From contig NW_006763297.1 of assembly GCF_000218685.1 (NCBI RefSeq), forward strand, positions 958,249 through 1,022,248: a DNA stretch of 64,000 nt, in the 5' to 3' direction. How positions within the stretch are numbered: position 1 is the first letter of the stretch; every line of letters begins with the position of its first letter. Positions 1 to 12,402 of this stretch are shown in pieces. The stretch is from Serpula lacrymans var. lacrymans S7.9 (taxonomy: Eukaryota > Basidiomycota > Agaricomycetes > Boletales > Serpulaceae). The notes below the pieces were generated by a model. It saw only the letters and a program-made list of their open reading frames with translations, had not been told where the DNA came from and did not search any database. Both the position numbers and the translations under genes were made by a program.

Positions 1-484
1 GGCATTTGTTATCCTCGTGAATTCGTAATCGGGGGTGAAGGTGCTATAAAACACATGCCTTGATTGTTTCGCAATGCCGGGTGAGACATCTGGAGGACAT
101 TTGCCTACCATCACTGACCGCATCAATGCTTTGTCAAGCGCTTTACGCAATGTGTCCAGGATGGAATTTTTATATACTCTGGTCGTCCTCTGAAATTCTA
201 GCCTACTTAAAGAGTTATACATTCCCTTGTAAGACACATGTCCAATGTTCCCTCCTCTCCCGGAGCATCTATGCTTCATACTCGAAGATAAAACACACCC
301 AACTGCTCCATCATAAGGCTCAGAATGCGCGCAAATCTACGGTACATACTTGATTACTCGTTGCTATAGCTTATTACTTACTACTCCGACACAGCTTCTA
401 GATAGTCGATTTAAAGCTTGCGGGTCGAGAGCATCACTTCAGCGCCACGAAAACAACCTTTTGGTGTTACTTGATGCGACGGCA

Positions 485-826
485 ATGAGTGGAGACGAGA
501 CGGACAATGAGGTGCAAGGGGCGCCCAAAACATACCTCATCAGTAGGCCGCACTGGCAAAGTCCAGAAATGAAGGACTTTATGCGGAAGCTCGACCATAT
601 TTACAGGGAGAACTGGAGGAACCCTCATGGCCGTCGTGCTACAGCAGGAAATGCCCCTCGCATTCGGATAGCATCTAATCGTTGCGAGCCAGGGCACGCT
701 CCACGCGGCTTATGGCGAAATTGCTATGATAGCAACTGGTTGAAAGATTTGCGTGGGTGGCAGCGGGACAAGTTAGATATTGTTGACAAGGATTACGACT
801 TCACAATATCTGATAGCGAATTATAA
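485..826 (+). CDS. Hypothetical basidiomycete protein, probable C-terminal fragment
   Basis: The first ATG of this frame is at 485; the frame is open further upstream (to about 350) without an ATG. The product starts with MSGDETDNEV and is rich in Arg, Trp and Asp. It has a central proline/arginine stretch, a segment GLWRNCYDSNWLKDL and an acidic tail ending DFTISDSEL. That order (acidic start, aromatic 'RPHW' patch, basic linker, 'YDxxWL' patch, acidic end) resembles the C-terminal part of hypothetical proteins repeated in Agaricomycete genomes. No catalytic motif is visible and no function is claimed. It may be a relic of a longer gene, because no upstream exon is obvious in bases 1-350, where nothing else is recognisable. 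Confidence 0.35.
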   Translation: MSGDETDNEVQGAPKTYLISRPHWQSPEMKDFMRKLDHIYRENWRNPHGRRATAGNAPRIRIASNRCEPGHAPRGLWRNCYDSNWLKDLRGWQRDKLDIVDKDYDFTISDSEL

Positions 827-884
827 TCCATGTATAATACTTAACAGTCGCTCAGTAATAGACACAATCAGCTACTAAGGCTAT

Positions 885-1980
885 TCAACAGAAAGCGTCT
901 GCAGGGGGATCTAAATAACCCCTTGTCTTAAGCCAACATCCATCTACCATATCCCAACTACTCAAAATGCCAGCCTTCGACTCAGCTAGATACCATAATG
1001 TGAGGTGCCGCAACACGCTAGGCTGGTCCCATGCATATATCCAGTCGTGTGTACTGTAATGGTCAAGGCGCCACTGGGTCAACAATTTCCTTTCATCTTC
1101 ATCTGAACCAGGGTTCTGAACCATGGACAGTGATGTTTTAAGCGCAAATCGATGCAATCGCTTCAGTTGTGCGAGGTCCTGCGCCCATTGGTGGTAAAAG
1201 TTCCAAGCTCGGCGCAGACGAGGCATTCGGGCCTGCAGGTGCTAATTTATGAGCCTTATCGGTTATTGTAGCTAGAAGAAAGGTCCTTACAGATACACTT
1301 CGACTTCTCTCCACCAGTTTCAGGGTTGTAACGAATGGAGCGGCATTCGCTATGCGCCGAAGAAGGTCGTAATCAGTCGGATCAAAATCCAACTGGAGAA
1401 CTGTTAAAGCCGTGGTTGAAGTGGATGATGATGACAGTAGACAAATCAAAGGCAGCGCGAAGTCTGCATTATTGACGCAGTGTGCTGCTACTCGACTAGT
1501 GGGACTATCCCGCACCAGAGACGTTACGCAGAGAGGGACCCTCAATTTCAGACAGAAGGACAAACGGGTATTTGCTAGTCGTAATAATCGTGTCCTCGAT
1601 AGTTTCGACCTGACATGTTCAAGTGCGTGATGGCAGCGTGCTCATTAAGAAATTGAGCGAGGCTGAAAGGCGGACAGTCTGTATGTAAAAGTTCAAGTCT
1701 GGGTAGACGGATCCCTCGTAGTAAGCGGACCCAATTAGCGGCTGAGGCACGAGGAAGCTGCAGTTCCAAGTCTACCACATTTCTGATTGCAAGTAGACAT
1801 CGGCACAGCTTTGGGATAGGGGGGAAGGTGCGATGGAAGATAATGTGAAGTGACTGTACGGATGTGGCGAGGTTGTTGTTATATAACGCCGCATCGAGAA
1901 AGGAATCAAGGAAATCTGCATGTATTACAAAGATGACAGACTAGAAAGGACGAAAGAAATTCAAAAACAGAAAAATAGAA
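885..1980 (-). pseudogene. F-box/LRR-like protein, degraded C-terminal part
   Basis: Three open segments read right to left (about 1938-1575, 1563-1250 and 1226-885). They encode leucine-rich stretches of the basidiomycete F-box type: 'LPRLELLHTDCPP', 'HAAITHLNMSG', 'TVLQLDFDPTDYDLLRRIA' and 'PFVTTLKLVERS'. The tail 'DWIYAWDQPSVLRHLTLWYLAES' leads to a stop at 885. Known F-box/LRR proteins of this kind act as substrate adaptors of SCF ubiquitin ligases. No F-box is visible upstream (1980-2350). The segments are in different frames with only weak splice sites between them, so this is either a multi-exon gene with an unrecognised start or, more likely, a decaying copy. The family call rests on the LRR rhythm only. 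Confidence 0.45.
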
Positions 1981-2700
1981 AAGCTGGATGATAAAATACC
2001 TGGACAGCTCTCCGAAGCGCCATCTATAGTTTGAATGGTCGAACTCAGGTTGAATATTATAGCATGACAAAACATATACTCACCTGTTCAACAATTTTGT
2101 GACCTTGGCTACGTGTGATGACCACCATTTCGAGTGAGAATATAGAGCTTGCAGATAAAGCTCTTACTGTCCCTGTAAAGAAAGTGTAGAAGTATATTTT
2201 GCCCGTATATATATGCGATGCTGATACTTATACCTGAAAGTCCTTTGTCCTTTCATTGACGAGTCGGATGTAATAGTCATAATAGTACAACCTCGTGGTC
2301 CTGATGCGTGTATAACTTGGGATACACTGTCATTTGAGTGACTCACAGAACCTTGACCCAGGCATAACGGGTGTGTAAGAATGGGTTATGAGAAGAAGCG
2401 GCATGGATGGGGACGTAGTAAGTTATGGCCCATCAGTAGTATCAACATTTCAAAGTACATGTGATAGAACATTTGTATCACATACTGCAGACTGTGGCTG
2501 TAACTGCGGTAGGTGCCAGTCGGACTTTGGATTCAAGAGACTCGGATTGATCATGATGATCATGATGACCAACAGTTCGGGTCAGGCTGCAGATACTGAG
2601 TCTAACCTAAACCCCCCACTTGCTGTGTAGTGCAGTGACATCGAGTAGGTGATCAAAACTGGTCACTGGCCATGTATTAACTGCTGAAATACTTGACTAG
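1981..2700. other. Intergenic, no gene recognised
   Basis: Short open frames here (for example 2388-2630 plus, with a CNCGRC-like cysteine cluster) have no recognisable family. The segment probably forms the 5' flank of the CACTA-like element that starts coding at 2701. No terminal inverted repeat could be matched to the far side by eye. Confidence 0.4.
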
Positions 2701-5700
2701 ATGACTAGAACCAAGCTATGTACTTGCAATCGATGCAAGAAGTTTGATTGTACCGACAACGATGGCGTTAGGAAGCAAGGTCAGATGCTTGTCCCCAGTA
2801 CGTGGTCCAGGCATCAGGTGAAGGATAATATACGGTTGTCGAAGGAAGGCGCAGAAGATGAAGGCGTCAGTGGCACACAGGCCAAGATTCTTGCATCTAC
2901 ACTAGCATCAAGCCAACCGAGTCACTCGCTACCAGTCCGCCTACATGATTATAAAATCGAGTCCCAAGAAATAGCCTGCACATCAAAAAGCGACAATGTG
3001 AGTAACTGATGGGGTAGACTTGAAGTTAGTGATCTGACAGTGCTGTTAGGAGACACGATTACCGGGCGAAGACTACCCTCCGGTGGAATCATCAAGGACC
3101 AAAGAGGTATTTTATATTCTATCTCTCCGGACCATCATTTCTCATACAACCTTCCAGTCAGATGACTGCAATCGTCGTGCGTTAAAGTTATTATCTTCGA
3201 TTAACTCCGAGCTGGACCGCCGTTCTCGATCACTACCAAACAAAATTGCCAAGCTCGACTTTGGGAACCCTGGAACTTTCATTCGCCATGCTCCCAAAAA
3301 GCTGCCCAATGCCACTGCAAATGAGGCCTTCATACTTCAAGAGAGCTGGTTAAGCGAGACGGTTCAGTCTCTCATCGATCTTGGCCAGAGCGGGAACAAG
3401 GATGTGGAAGGACAGCGGTTAGGTTTACTTCGACAAGTTACTGCAGAGTACCAACGCCTAGAAGATGTCAAACAGCAGCAATGGCTTGTTTTCAAGGCTC
3501 GCCATGAGCTTCTCGAGCAGATGTCAGAGGCAGATGGGCCACTTCTGTTGTCAACCGGTAAGTTTTTGCTTCACATAATGATATGTCTCCTGTGTAACGA
3601 AGTCCTTCGACAGAACGATACTTTAGACAGTCCTGCATGCCACCTCTATTGCTAGCAACTATCTTTCTTGCTGTCGTCCTGCATATTATGGGAGGCATAG
3701 CCTGGCCTGATTCTCACTTCACTTTGGCAGCTCTACGTGTCATTATTGCAGGTTCTTTTGCATTTATGCGATCTGCGCAGGGCCTACCGAGCAAGTTGTC
3801 CAAAGAAGAACTGGAATTATTGGACGATTTACCTAAGGATATTCGTACGGCTCTCAATAGATTTGATTTAGCGCCTGATATCGTGGAGTATGCTTGCTGT
3901 CCTGCTTGTTTTTCAACTTACAAGCCAGATAAATCACTACCTACACTCTATCCTCAGCACTGCACATATCGCGAGACTCCGAGTGACGATGTTTGTGGAG
4001 AGCCACTACTTACATCACAAGTCAAAGTAGGCGGTACTTCATTAAACAACGACGCTGGCCCGAAGCCTTTCAAAGTCTTTGCATACCAACCTCTTTCCTC
4101 TTGGTTGGCCCGTTTGTTTTCGCGCCCAGATCTTGAGACTTACATGGATTCAGTGTGGGATCCAGCCACATCTGGTGACGAATGGAGGGATATCTGGGAT
4201 GCCACTGCATTGCATGAACTCAAAGGTCCTGATGGTAAACCTTATGCCGTCAGACCGCCTGGAGCCGCACATCTTGTATTCAGCCTGTTTGTCGACTGGT
4301 TTAATCCCTATGGCAATAAGAAGGCTGGCAAAGTACATTCCACAGGTGCAATATATATGGTTTGTCTCAACTTGCCTTTTCATCTACGGTACAAGCTTGA
4401 AAACGTATACCTTGTTGGCTTGATTCCTGGGCCCCATGAACCGAAACTCCATCATATGAACAATATCCTCCGACCTCTTGTCAACGACCTTCTACAGCTC
4501 TGGGAGCATGGTATTTTACTCGGACGCACATGGTCGAAACCGTTTGGACGCCTTGTTCGTTGTGCCTTGGGACCCCTCATTTGTGATTTGCCCGCCTTAC
4601 GCAAAACAGCCGGTTTTGCAAGCTATAGTGCCGAAGCCTTTTGCTCTTTTTGTCAGCTGCCGAAAAATGAGATAACCAATTTGAATAAGGCAACTTGGCC
4701 TAGACGTAGCTGGAAAGATCATCTGCGCCAAGCAGATGATTGGAAAAACGCTAGGACGCAGGATGCGAGGGAGAAGGTGTTTGCTCGCTGGGGTCTGCGT
4801 TGGTCCGAACTCCTTCGTCTACCCTACTGGGATGTGACGAAATTTACCGTGCTAGATGCCATGCATAACCTGTTTTTAGGTGAATTTCAGCATCACTGTA
4901 GGCAGGTGTGGGGTATCGATATCAAAAGCGGTGAAAAGAACCCCAAGAAGATGAAACCTCATAGCCCAGAGCAACAGGCAATCGAAATCGAGAAGGGTCG
5001 ACGAGGTATCGAGAAGCTGTCATCAAATACTTTGAAACAGCTGCGTAAAGGCTATGTGATGGCATTTGCTATCCTCAATGAAGTCGTAGTAGAGGGAAGT
5101 TTGTTCACAAAAACAGCATATATAAATGCCCTGTTAAACTGGGTGAGACATATTTATGCTGACATCTGAGCACTACTGACTACTTTTCACACTTTTCATT
5201 CCTAGTACCGTGAAAATCCAGGCAGAAATATTCGTATACCAACAGTGCTGAATGATGCAATAACCAACTTTGTATTGCAAGGAATGGAACATCCGGACGT
5301 GTCCAAGTTCTGCCTCCTCTCCAAGGAGCACCTAAACAAGATCCAGGCAGATATAAAAAACACATCATACCCGTCATGGATGGTTCGGCCACCCCATAAT
5401 TTCGGAAGTCCCAGTCACGGAAAGCTGAAGGCAGACCAGTGGCGTACTGTATGTACTGTGAGCCTTGTCCTGTCTCTCGTGCCAATGTGGGGGAGTGCTA
5501 CTTCGACCGACAAGGAGAAGCTCCTCCTGCATAACTTCATTGATCTTGTAATAGCGGTTGAAATCTCTGTCAAACGCTCGACATCCCCTGCCCGAATCGC
5601 ATTATACAACTTCCACATGACTCGCTACCTCAAGACTCTCCGTGAGCTCTTTGCCGACCATCAGCTGCAACCAAACCACCACCTCTCGCTCCACCTTGAT

Positions 5701-6626
5701 GAATGCCTGTCATTATTTGGCCCCGTCCACAGTTGGTGGGCTTTTCCATTTGAGCGCTACAATGGGATCATTCGTGACCTAAACTCCAATCAAAAACCAG
5801 GTTCGTATGGACGCAGAACTCTAGTGCATGAAAACTGATGTGCCTGCTATTTTCAGGAGAAATGGAGAAAAGCTTCCTAAAATATTTCTGTATAGGAGCA
5901 AATCTAAGGGCATTTGCATCCCGCATCGAATTTCCACAGACTGAACTTTATGATTCGATGATGAAGTCTTTTCACCGAGCTTTCATCGAGCCTAACAGCT
6001 CCCTTCTCAGCGATTTCCTCAGCTATGAAACAACCTCAACGTCTAGTACAGCTTACTCGATGGAATTATCTGAAGATGTATACAAAGCTTTATTGGACAG
6101 ACTCAATGCCAGATCTTCACCACATCAATTACAATTTATACGATGGGATAGTGATGTCAAGGGTACCAACACATACCTTCTAGATCACAAGGCTCGATCC
6201 ATCAAAAGTGTGAAATTGGATGGGGTTTCATTCTCGATTCCGAAGAGTTCTCTCGGGAACTCCTTTGTGCTGTTCAAATCTCTGACAGTCGCTGGAGCCA
6301 TTACCGCCGGACAAATATGCCAGATATTCGTACATCACCGTGTTGCAGCCACGGACCACTCAACCGATGAAACATTTCTTGTAGTTCAAGAATATGAAAG
6401 CCTTTCTCCATCAGACAAGGATAAGGATCCCTTCCTCGCCTTCGAGAACCTGGGTGCCCAATTATATTACAATCGCTTCAAATCCCACCCATGTGTACTA
6501 AAGCTGAGCGATATAGTTTTGCACTTCAGTTGCTTAGCATATGTACCTGAGGATATCGGGCAAGAATGTATCATTGCGAAATCGTTGGACAGGGTGCGTA
6601 CTCTTCTTTCTTTCAAAGCTCTCTGA
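2701..6626 (+). CDS. CACTA/Plavaka-like transposase (Tnp2 type), multi-exon
   Basis: Transposase gene of a DNA transposon. ATG at 2701 gives an N-terminal patch 'CTCNRCKKFDC...DGVRKQGQML', the usual start of Plavaka-type proteins. Splice-like GT..AG gaps follow near 3000-3045, 3106-3151 and 3558-3614. The main exon (3637-5169) holds the Tnp2 core: a zinc-binding-like patch 'ACCPACFSTY', 'HCTYRE', then 'LVFSLFVDWFNPYGNK', 'VCLNLPFHLRYK', 'GLIPGPHEP' and 'VLDAMHNLFLGEFQHHC', which carries the D..H motif expected of the DDE core. A second exon (5245-5838, 'DEC...FGPVHSWWAFPFERYNG') and a third (5838-6626) give the conserved C-terminal region. No internal stop disrupts the large exons, so it may be young. 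The N-terminal exon chain is inferred, and the very last codons after 6595 may be intronic. Confidence 0.75.
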
Positions 6627-6724
6627 CTCAATTCTATTTAGTCTTGAATTCCAGTCTTGGATCTTGGTTTCATAGACAACCTGTAGATGTATTCAAATGA
6701 ATTGAATCTCCAATGAGACGTTCA

Positions 6725-6905
6725 GACCAGTTGCTACCGTAGCTACCCCTCTTTACTGGTAGTTACCTTATTTTGATTTTTCATGCCATACAATGAGAAG
6801 TAATGACCACTCAATGACTCGCGGAGTAGATTCACACCTCCTTCAGGTCAGGTAGCTACCGACTGTCATGCAGTCTTTGAAGGGAATTTCAGGTAGCTAC
6901 TTTGT
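6725..6905. repeat. GTAGCTAC subterminal repeats of the CACTA-like element
   Basis: Downstream of the transposase stop the palindromic octamer GTAGCTAC or a near variant occurs about four times: 'accgtagctacccc', 'ctggtagttacc', 'caggtagctaccg' and 'caggtagctactt'. Clusters of short subterminal repeats near the ends are known from CACTA/En-Spm elements, where transposase binds. The terminal CACTA motif itself was not identified. Confidence 0.4.
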
Positions 6906-7836
6906 TTACTGATATTTTTTCTGTTTCTTTTGGTTTTATTCAAGGTTTTATTCAATTGTTTTTTTGTTTCTGTTTTTGTTTCTGTTTTCGAGTTCTTTTT
7001 TTCTCATTGAGCGCTTTCTTTTTCAGAGTTGAAAGTTTAACTGCCACAGGTCTGCTCTGTGTTAGCACAAAGAGTCCTTTCACTGCCCAACACAAGAGAA
7101 ATCCCACAAGGCTATGTAAGGGCTGAAAAGGCTGCTATTCGAGGCTCTGTTACAATAAAGAGAAGTGTGAGGTCATGTAATTGCTGGTTTGACTATTGCA
7201 GTGTGCGACAGTGGTGGCTCTATAAAGAAAACCACAGCGGTGCTGATGATGTGGCCAGGCCAGTGTCAGCCTTCACAAATCAAAGCTATACAAAGCGAGT
7301 ACATAAAACTGGTTAGTGGCATTTCACGGTGTGCGACAGTCATATATTTGGCGCTCTGCCATCATAGTAAACATATCTTGAATATGTGGATAATGACGGC
7401 TATGACACCTTGGCTGAAAGTCGGACACCACATAGAATATTGCTGGCCTTCCATGAAATGGTCTCACACATCAGCATCTTGATTTTTACAGCTATGATTG
7501 ACAAGTGTAGCGTACATGGTAAATTTTAACACCCTCACCTCTGGCGCACTTTGTGGCATCAGCGCGACTTTTTTCCATGCCGTGGGCTGGCACGTGTCTG
7601 TCGCAACGGGGGATTTCGGCCATTGCTCGCAGTGTGAGTCACGGCCCAACCTGAAGGTCTGATATTATTTCATCGTATATTATCTAATCTTTCGTGTACA
7701 CGACGGTGGCGTGGCCATGAATGATTACAACCAGCACTCAATATTCAATACTGAAAAGACTACCAGCTGCAACTAAGACATCGCATTTATATCCCTAATC
7801 AAGAGAAAACTCGTCCACCAGTTAAAATTCGTGATT
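6906..7836. other. T-rich stretch and intergenic spacer, no gene recognised
   Basis: A T-rich stretch (about 6905-7030, 'tttctgtttttgtttctg' style) is followed by sequence with only short frames. One minus frame (7464-7649) is Cys/Pro-rich but matches no known family. The right part is the 3' flank of the minus-strand nuclease that stops at 7837. Confidence 0.4.
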
Positions 7837-10269
7837 CTAGCATACTTTCACCTCCAAGACACTTGGATCATGATCACTCGCCCTCTCTGCGATATTCATT
7901 GCCCAGTTATTCACGTGTATATGCTGCACACTCACCCCCCTCCCCGCAACCGCTGCACTCACAAACATATGGTCCAGTTGTTCTGTTACCCCATTGTAAA
8001 CATAGGTGTACCGTTCCTCTGGTGGGACCGGGGGAGTGGCGATGCTGTCCACTTCGGAGAGGAGGGCAGTTAGGGGAGCAAAGACGGAGGTAGTGTAAAT
8101 GTATTCGTTGCAATCGCCACCAACGATAAGCGAGGCATCAGGAGAGGAGGCGAGAAGCGACTGGGAAAAGGTCTACGCAAATCCGGGAAATACATCAGGC
8201 TATACTGAGACGCGTTTCATACCGATGGAGCATCATGCATCACTCACAGCAACTACCGCAACTTGTTCCATCCTCTCAGCGACCCATGCATTGATAGGCG
8301 GCCGCGTATTTCCCTCTGTCGTCGAACTATCAAGTTTTGCAGTCAGTTGCAGGTTCACGCTGAACAGCCTGTCCCCGTTGCGCGTCTGCCAGGCCGCAGC
8401 AAGTGGCTTGCGCGAATCTTTCCAAGCGGCATTGGTGGGGTCGATCCGCCCAGGGTTATAGCTGCATTATGTGTTATTCTTGTTTGACGCGATACATGTG
8501 ATGGGAGTGGAGGAAAACAGAGAAGATGAACTCACCTTAAAGTGTATCCACCACTCCCATCGCTTACCACAGCTGTTGCCTCCGTTGCATTTCCAGTGGG
8601 TGAACCGGGAACAAGGTCGAGCTTGTCTGGATTATATCTATCCAAAATAGTCAGTTCACTCATTGGTAACTCTCTCTTAGCTCTCCTTCCCCCTTGTTTA
8701 TCTTTAAAAGACCTAAACACAAACGCTACGCACAAATATGCCTGCCTGATATTTCCCCCCTTCTCCCCTCCATCCATATTGTTCAAAGGGTCCACATCCA
8801 CCCACGCATACGCCACACCGCCCATGTCCATGATTGCGTTGACGATATTGCTTAAAGTGGTATTGGCGCTGACGATGCCGTTGTTAGTTGAGCCCGAGTC
8901 GTCTTGAATTTCCTGGAGGAAGAGGAGGTCGGGGGAAAGAAGGTGAGAGACGATATGAGAGGCGACGGCGGACATGTGGGAAGAGGTAGGGGCCATGTTC
9001 TCGACCTGAGATTGGGTCAGCGGTGATTCAGGCTTTAAAGGTATGAGGGGGACGGGGAGAAAACAGGAAAGGAGGATGCCAAGATAACGGTATAGAAAAT
9101 GGAGACACTGCGTTACCTAAAAATAAAGAAAGAGTCATAGCATTATATGACAACTCGACTCACGTTATAGTCTCCGATAGTGATGATACAGGAGTCGAAG
9201 CTTGAGCTAATGGTAGTCGGAGGCGCTGCCGAAGTGGGAGAAGATATGACACTGGGTGCTGTCAGCGGAAGGATGTAGAAATACCCGTACCTATGAACGT
9301 GACATGTCCAGGGTAAATTGTTTGTTCTCAGCAAAATACTGGGCTACGGCAGTACAGAACATGGGGGAAAAAGACGTACTGGAAGTGAACTACCCCGGTG
9401 ATATCTGTCAACGTCGTACCCATTGCGACAGTTGGATTGGTCGTATCATCAAGTGGTCTGCCAATGATAACCATCTCAGGATTGGCATCTGGCAAACCAT
9501 CCAAGTCTAATATGCAGAATTATGGTTGCATGAAGACAGCGATTACAGAGGAGACCGACCCAAAACCATGGTCAACCCGCCCCTTGAGTTTTTGCCAGTC
9601 ACATTCCAAGCGCCATGTACCCAAAACTCGCCATAATTGTCGTTGAAACCGATGGCGACTGGAGACGGCACGGTGACGAGCATCCCCTCAATGCTCTCCC
9701 AAAAGTCAAGGCCATATGTCTGAGGCTTGAGAGATTCATTTCCTGCATCTACTTGCGATACATTATTGGGTACACTAAGCCATGCATCGGGGCCAGCAAC
9801 GACGTCGAGGGCGGACAGCTGACCCTGAGGAGGGGAGCGATCCTGTCCGAGGAGGATTGGCGCGATTGTGTTAGCTGAGGATGTCACGAGGATGGAGGAC
9901 GGAGAGATGAGTTCTGTCGAGGAAAGATCGTTTCTGGAGGAGCGGTATTCAGAGACTGTGCCAGAAAGGGACAGAGAGTCACCGAGGGAGACGGAAGCGG
10001 ATGAGCGGACGAAGAGACCCGTAGAGACGCGCTCGTCTTTGACAGGATGGCCGGCAAGGTAGAAACCAGATTTCGACTAGAGACACTAGAGTGAGCAGTG
10101 GGAAACGGAGACGATAAGGCAAACGCACGATGGCAACAACCGTCCCCGTGAGGTGTGTTACTTTCTCGCCAGCATACAGACTCTGGAAGGCGTGACCCTG
10201 GATTTCTGCGATGGTCGTAGACAGAGCCGGAGAGGTGAGAATGACCACAAGTGCGAGAGAGAGCAACAT
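7837..10269 (-). CDS. Secreted endonuclease/exonuclease/phosphatase-fold nuclease
   Basis: Predicted extracellular DNase I-fold nuclease, similar in layout to bacterial ExeM/EddB-type secreted nucleases. The start is the ATG at 10269 (the frame is open to 10287 without an ATG): MLLSLALVVILTSPALS is a clean signal peptide, followed by 'TIAEIQGHAFQS', the start of the OB-fold-like N-terminal part. Exon 1 is 10269-10129; the intron 10128-10077 has GT..AG ends and keeps the frame. Later exons carry 'GLDFWESIEGMLV', then the catalytic domain: 'LLFLQEIQDDSGS' (metal-binding Glu), 'VDVDPLNNMDGGEKGGNIRQAYL', 'GGDCNEY' (GD-N motif) and 'ERASDHDPSVLEVKVC' (SDHDP, catalytic His/Asp) just before the stop at 7837. 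All hallmark residues are present. Its promoter is shared with MYG1. Likely role: nutrient scavenging or degradation of extracellular DNA (inference). Confidence 0.85.
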
Positions 10270-10591
10270 TATGGAGGGGTTGCGCACGAATGGATGAGAC
10301 TATGACATGATATAGGGAAATATGTCAAGCTCCGGGCAAGGACGCGCTAAGAGAACCGTCGAAAGAGGATCACACCAAAGACAGGCGTCGCACTTGCTAT
10401 ATCGACCTTGCCTGCGCTGCATGAGCGTGGATGGTGTTGACAATGTCTGAATGGTGTGATTTCTGTGATTCATCCTCAGGCTTTCGCGAGTCTGAGACTG
10501 AATGGCACTGCCAGTGTTTCCACACGAGTCCCTTTAGTTACATTTCAGCTGAACGTTCGGACGACGAACTGGAGTTTTTCGTACCATTACA
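10270..10591. promoter_or_regulatory. Divergent promoter region between nuclease and MYG1
   Basis: About 320 bases separate the start of the minus-strand nuclease (10269) from the first possible MYG1 ATG (10592). They must hold the core promoters and 5' UTRs of both genes. No TATA box is obvious; short frames here show no family resemblance. If the downstream MYG1 ATG at 10733 is used, the spacer is about 460 bases. Confidence 0.5.
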
Positions 10592-12172
10592 ATGTTGCTC
10601 AGGAGGTCAGTGATCTTACGGACGGGCCTGTGTCTTAAGCTTCGTCAGCTCCCTAACTCGGACTGCCCACTCTCTTATCTTCTCCCCATCCATCATATCG
10701 CCTGCAACTCACCAGCAGCATCCAAATCGTACATGACCTCCGTTTCCGAAGAACAACCCACTAAAAGGCAGAAAATGTATCAAAAACCCAAGGTACAAAC
10801 CATCAGTCGTCTTTCTGCTTATCACGGACCTCATCAACAATCCACAGATTATCGGTACTCACAATGGCACCTTTCACTGCGACGAAGCCCTAGCAGTCTT
10901 CCTTCTTCGCCAGACTACTGCATATCAAGATGCTGGTCAGTCCCCCTTTCTAAAATAGCTGACATCTGCTCATTATTGGACTGTATTTCTCTCGCATCTG
11001 CTCACATAAGGTCTGAAACGCAGCAGAGATCCTGCTGTTTTGGGTACTTGTGATATCGTCGTGGATGTCGGTGCTGTCTATGATGAAGGAAAACAACTTT
11101 TCGATCACCATCAGCGAGGCTTTACAGAGGTGTTTGGACATGGTTTCTCTACCAAGCTCTCGTCTGCCGGTCTCATATACAAGTACATTACTTCACCGTA
11201 CACGCACTTTCATTTTTCATCCATGCACTTTTTATAGGCACTTTGGGAAAGAGATCATCGCACACAAGGCTCAGTTGGCGCTCAATGACGAGAAAGTAAC
11301 CATACTGTGGTTGAAAATGTATCGGGTTGGTCAAATGCTGTCTAGACGATATCGTATCTCGGAATAACTGTATTTCATCAGGAATTCATCGAAGCCATTG
11401 ATGCGATCGATAATGGCATCCCCCAATATCCAAACGATATTGCAGCGAAATACAAAAGTCGAACCGACTTGTCCTCCCGGGTCGGTTGGCTGAACCCTGC
11501 GTGGAATGAGTCAGTAGCTTCTGACATTGTTGATGTAACCTCTTCCCACCTCTATTTCTCTAAATCTACTGAGTAAATCTTGCAGGCGCAATTCTCGAAA
11601 GCATCTCAGCTTACCGGAGAAGAGTTCATGGGTAGACTGGGTTATTATGCCGATGCGTGGCTGCCTGCACGATCTTTGGTAGTTGCTGCTTTATCGCAGC
11701 GAAAGGATGTTGATAATAGTGCCAAGATTTTGCTTTTCGAGCAATTTGCTCCTTGGAAGGTCTGCCCATTTTATTTCAAAAACCGAGGGCCTGTCCTCAT
11801 TCCTGTTATGTCTAGGAACATCTTTTCGAGCTTGAAAGCGAAGAAGGCATTGCTGAGGAATCGCAGCCCGTGTATGTCATCTACCCAGACGAGACCGCAG
11901 GCAATTGGCGCATACAAGCGGTCCCTGTGTCTCCAGAGTCCTTCGAAAGCCGAAAGGCTCTACCGGAAGCGTGGCGAGGCTTTCGAGACGATGAACTCTC
12001 CCGAATCAGTGGAGTTCCGGGTGGCATTTTCGTACATGCATCTGGATTCATAGGAGGTGAGTCGTGTACTGTAAAAAATTGTTTTAGTGACTATAGGGCT
12101 GATGCCAAACCAGGTAATCACACCAAGGAAGGTGCCTTCACAATGGCCAAGCTTGCTTTGCGCATCGTGTGA
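10592..12172 (+). CDS. MYG1: MYG1 family exonuclease (UPF0160)
   Basis: Orthologue of MYG1, a DHH-like 3'-5' RNA exonuclease reported to act in nucleus and mitochondria of other eukaryotes. Two in-frame ATGs exist: 10592 gives a 47-residue leader rich in Arg/Leu/Ser with one acidic residue (like a mitochondrial presequence); 10733 gives [15 protein letters not shown], like a nuclear form. Exon 1 ends at 10792; the 55-nt intron 10793-10847 leads into '[20 protein letters not shown]', the family signature. Further exons give '[11 protein letters not shown]', '[11 protein letters not shown]' (DHH motif), 'LSSAGLIYK', '[13 protein letters not shown]', '[12 protein letters not shown]', '[20 protein letters not shown]' and '[15 protein letters not shown]...[17 protein letters not shown]'. 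The last exon ends '[12 protein letters not shown]' with a stop at 12170-12172. All key motifs are intact, so it is probably functional. Confidence 0.92.
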
Positions 12173-12402
12173 ACTAGGCTCGTACCCAGCGCGTTCGCTG
12201 GATTTAATTTCGAAATTGTCTTCGAACACACCCAGTAAACACTGGGAATACTCACCATATTTTGTGAGGAACGCACCAAAGATAAGGTGGATGGGGACTT
12301 CGTCGTAGGGGCTAAACAGTCTTCAAAACATGTCCCAAATTTAGTCCAGGTGTTTGGCAAAGTCCGTGAATAAGGTTGGCATTATTGTTTTGTGCAGGCA
12401 CA

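Noticed and set aside
8542..8907. Plus-strand 121-codon frame
   Set aside because: Antisense shadow of the nuclease catalytic exon, which carries clear motifs on the minus strand.
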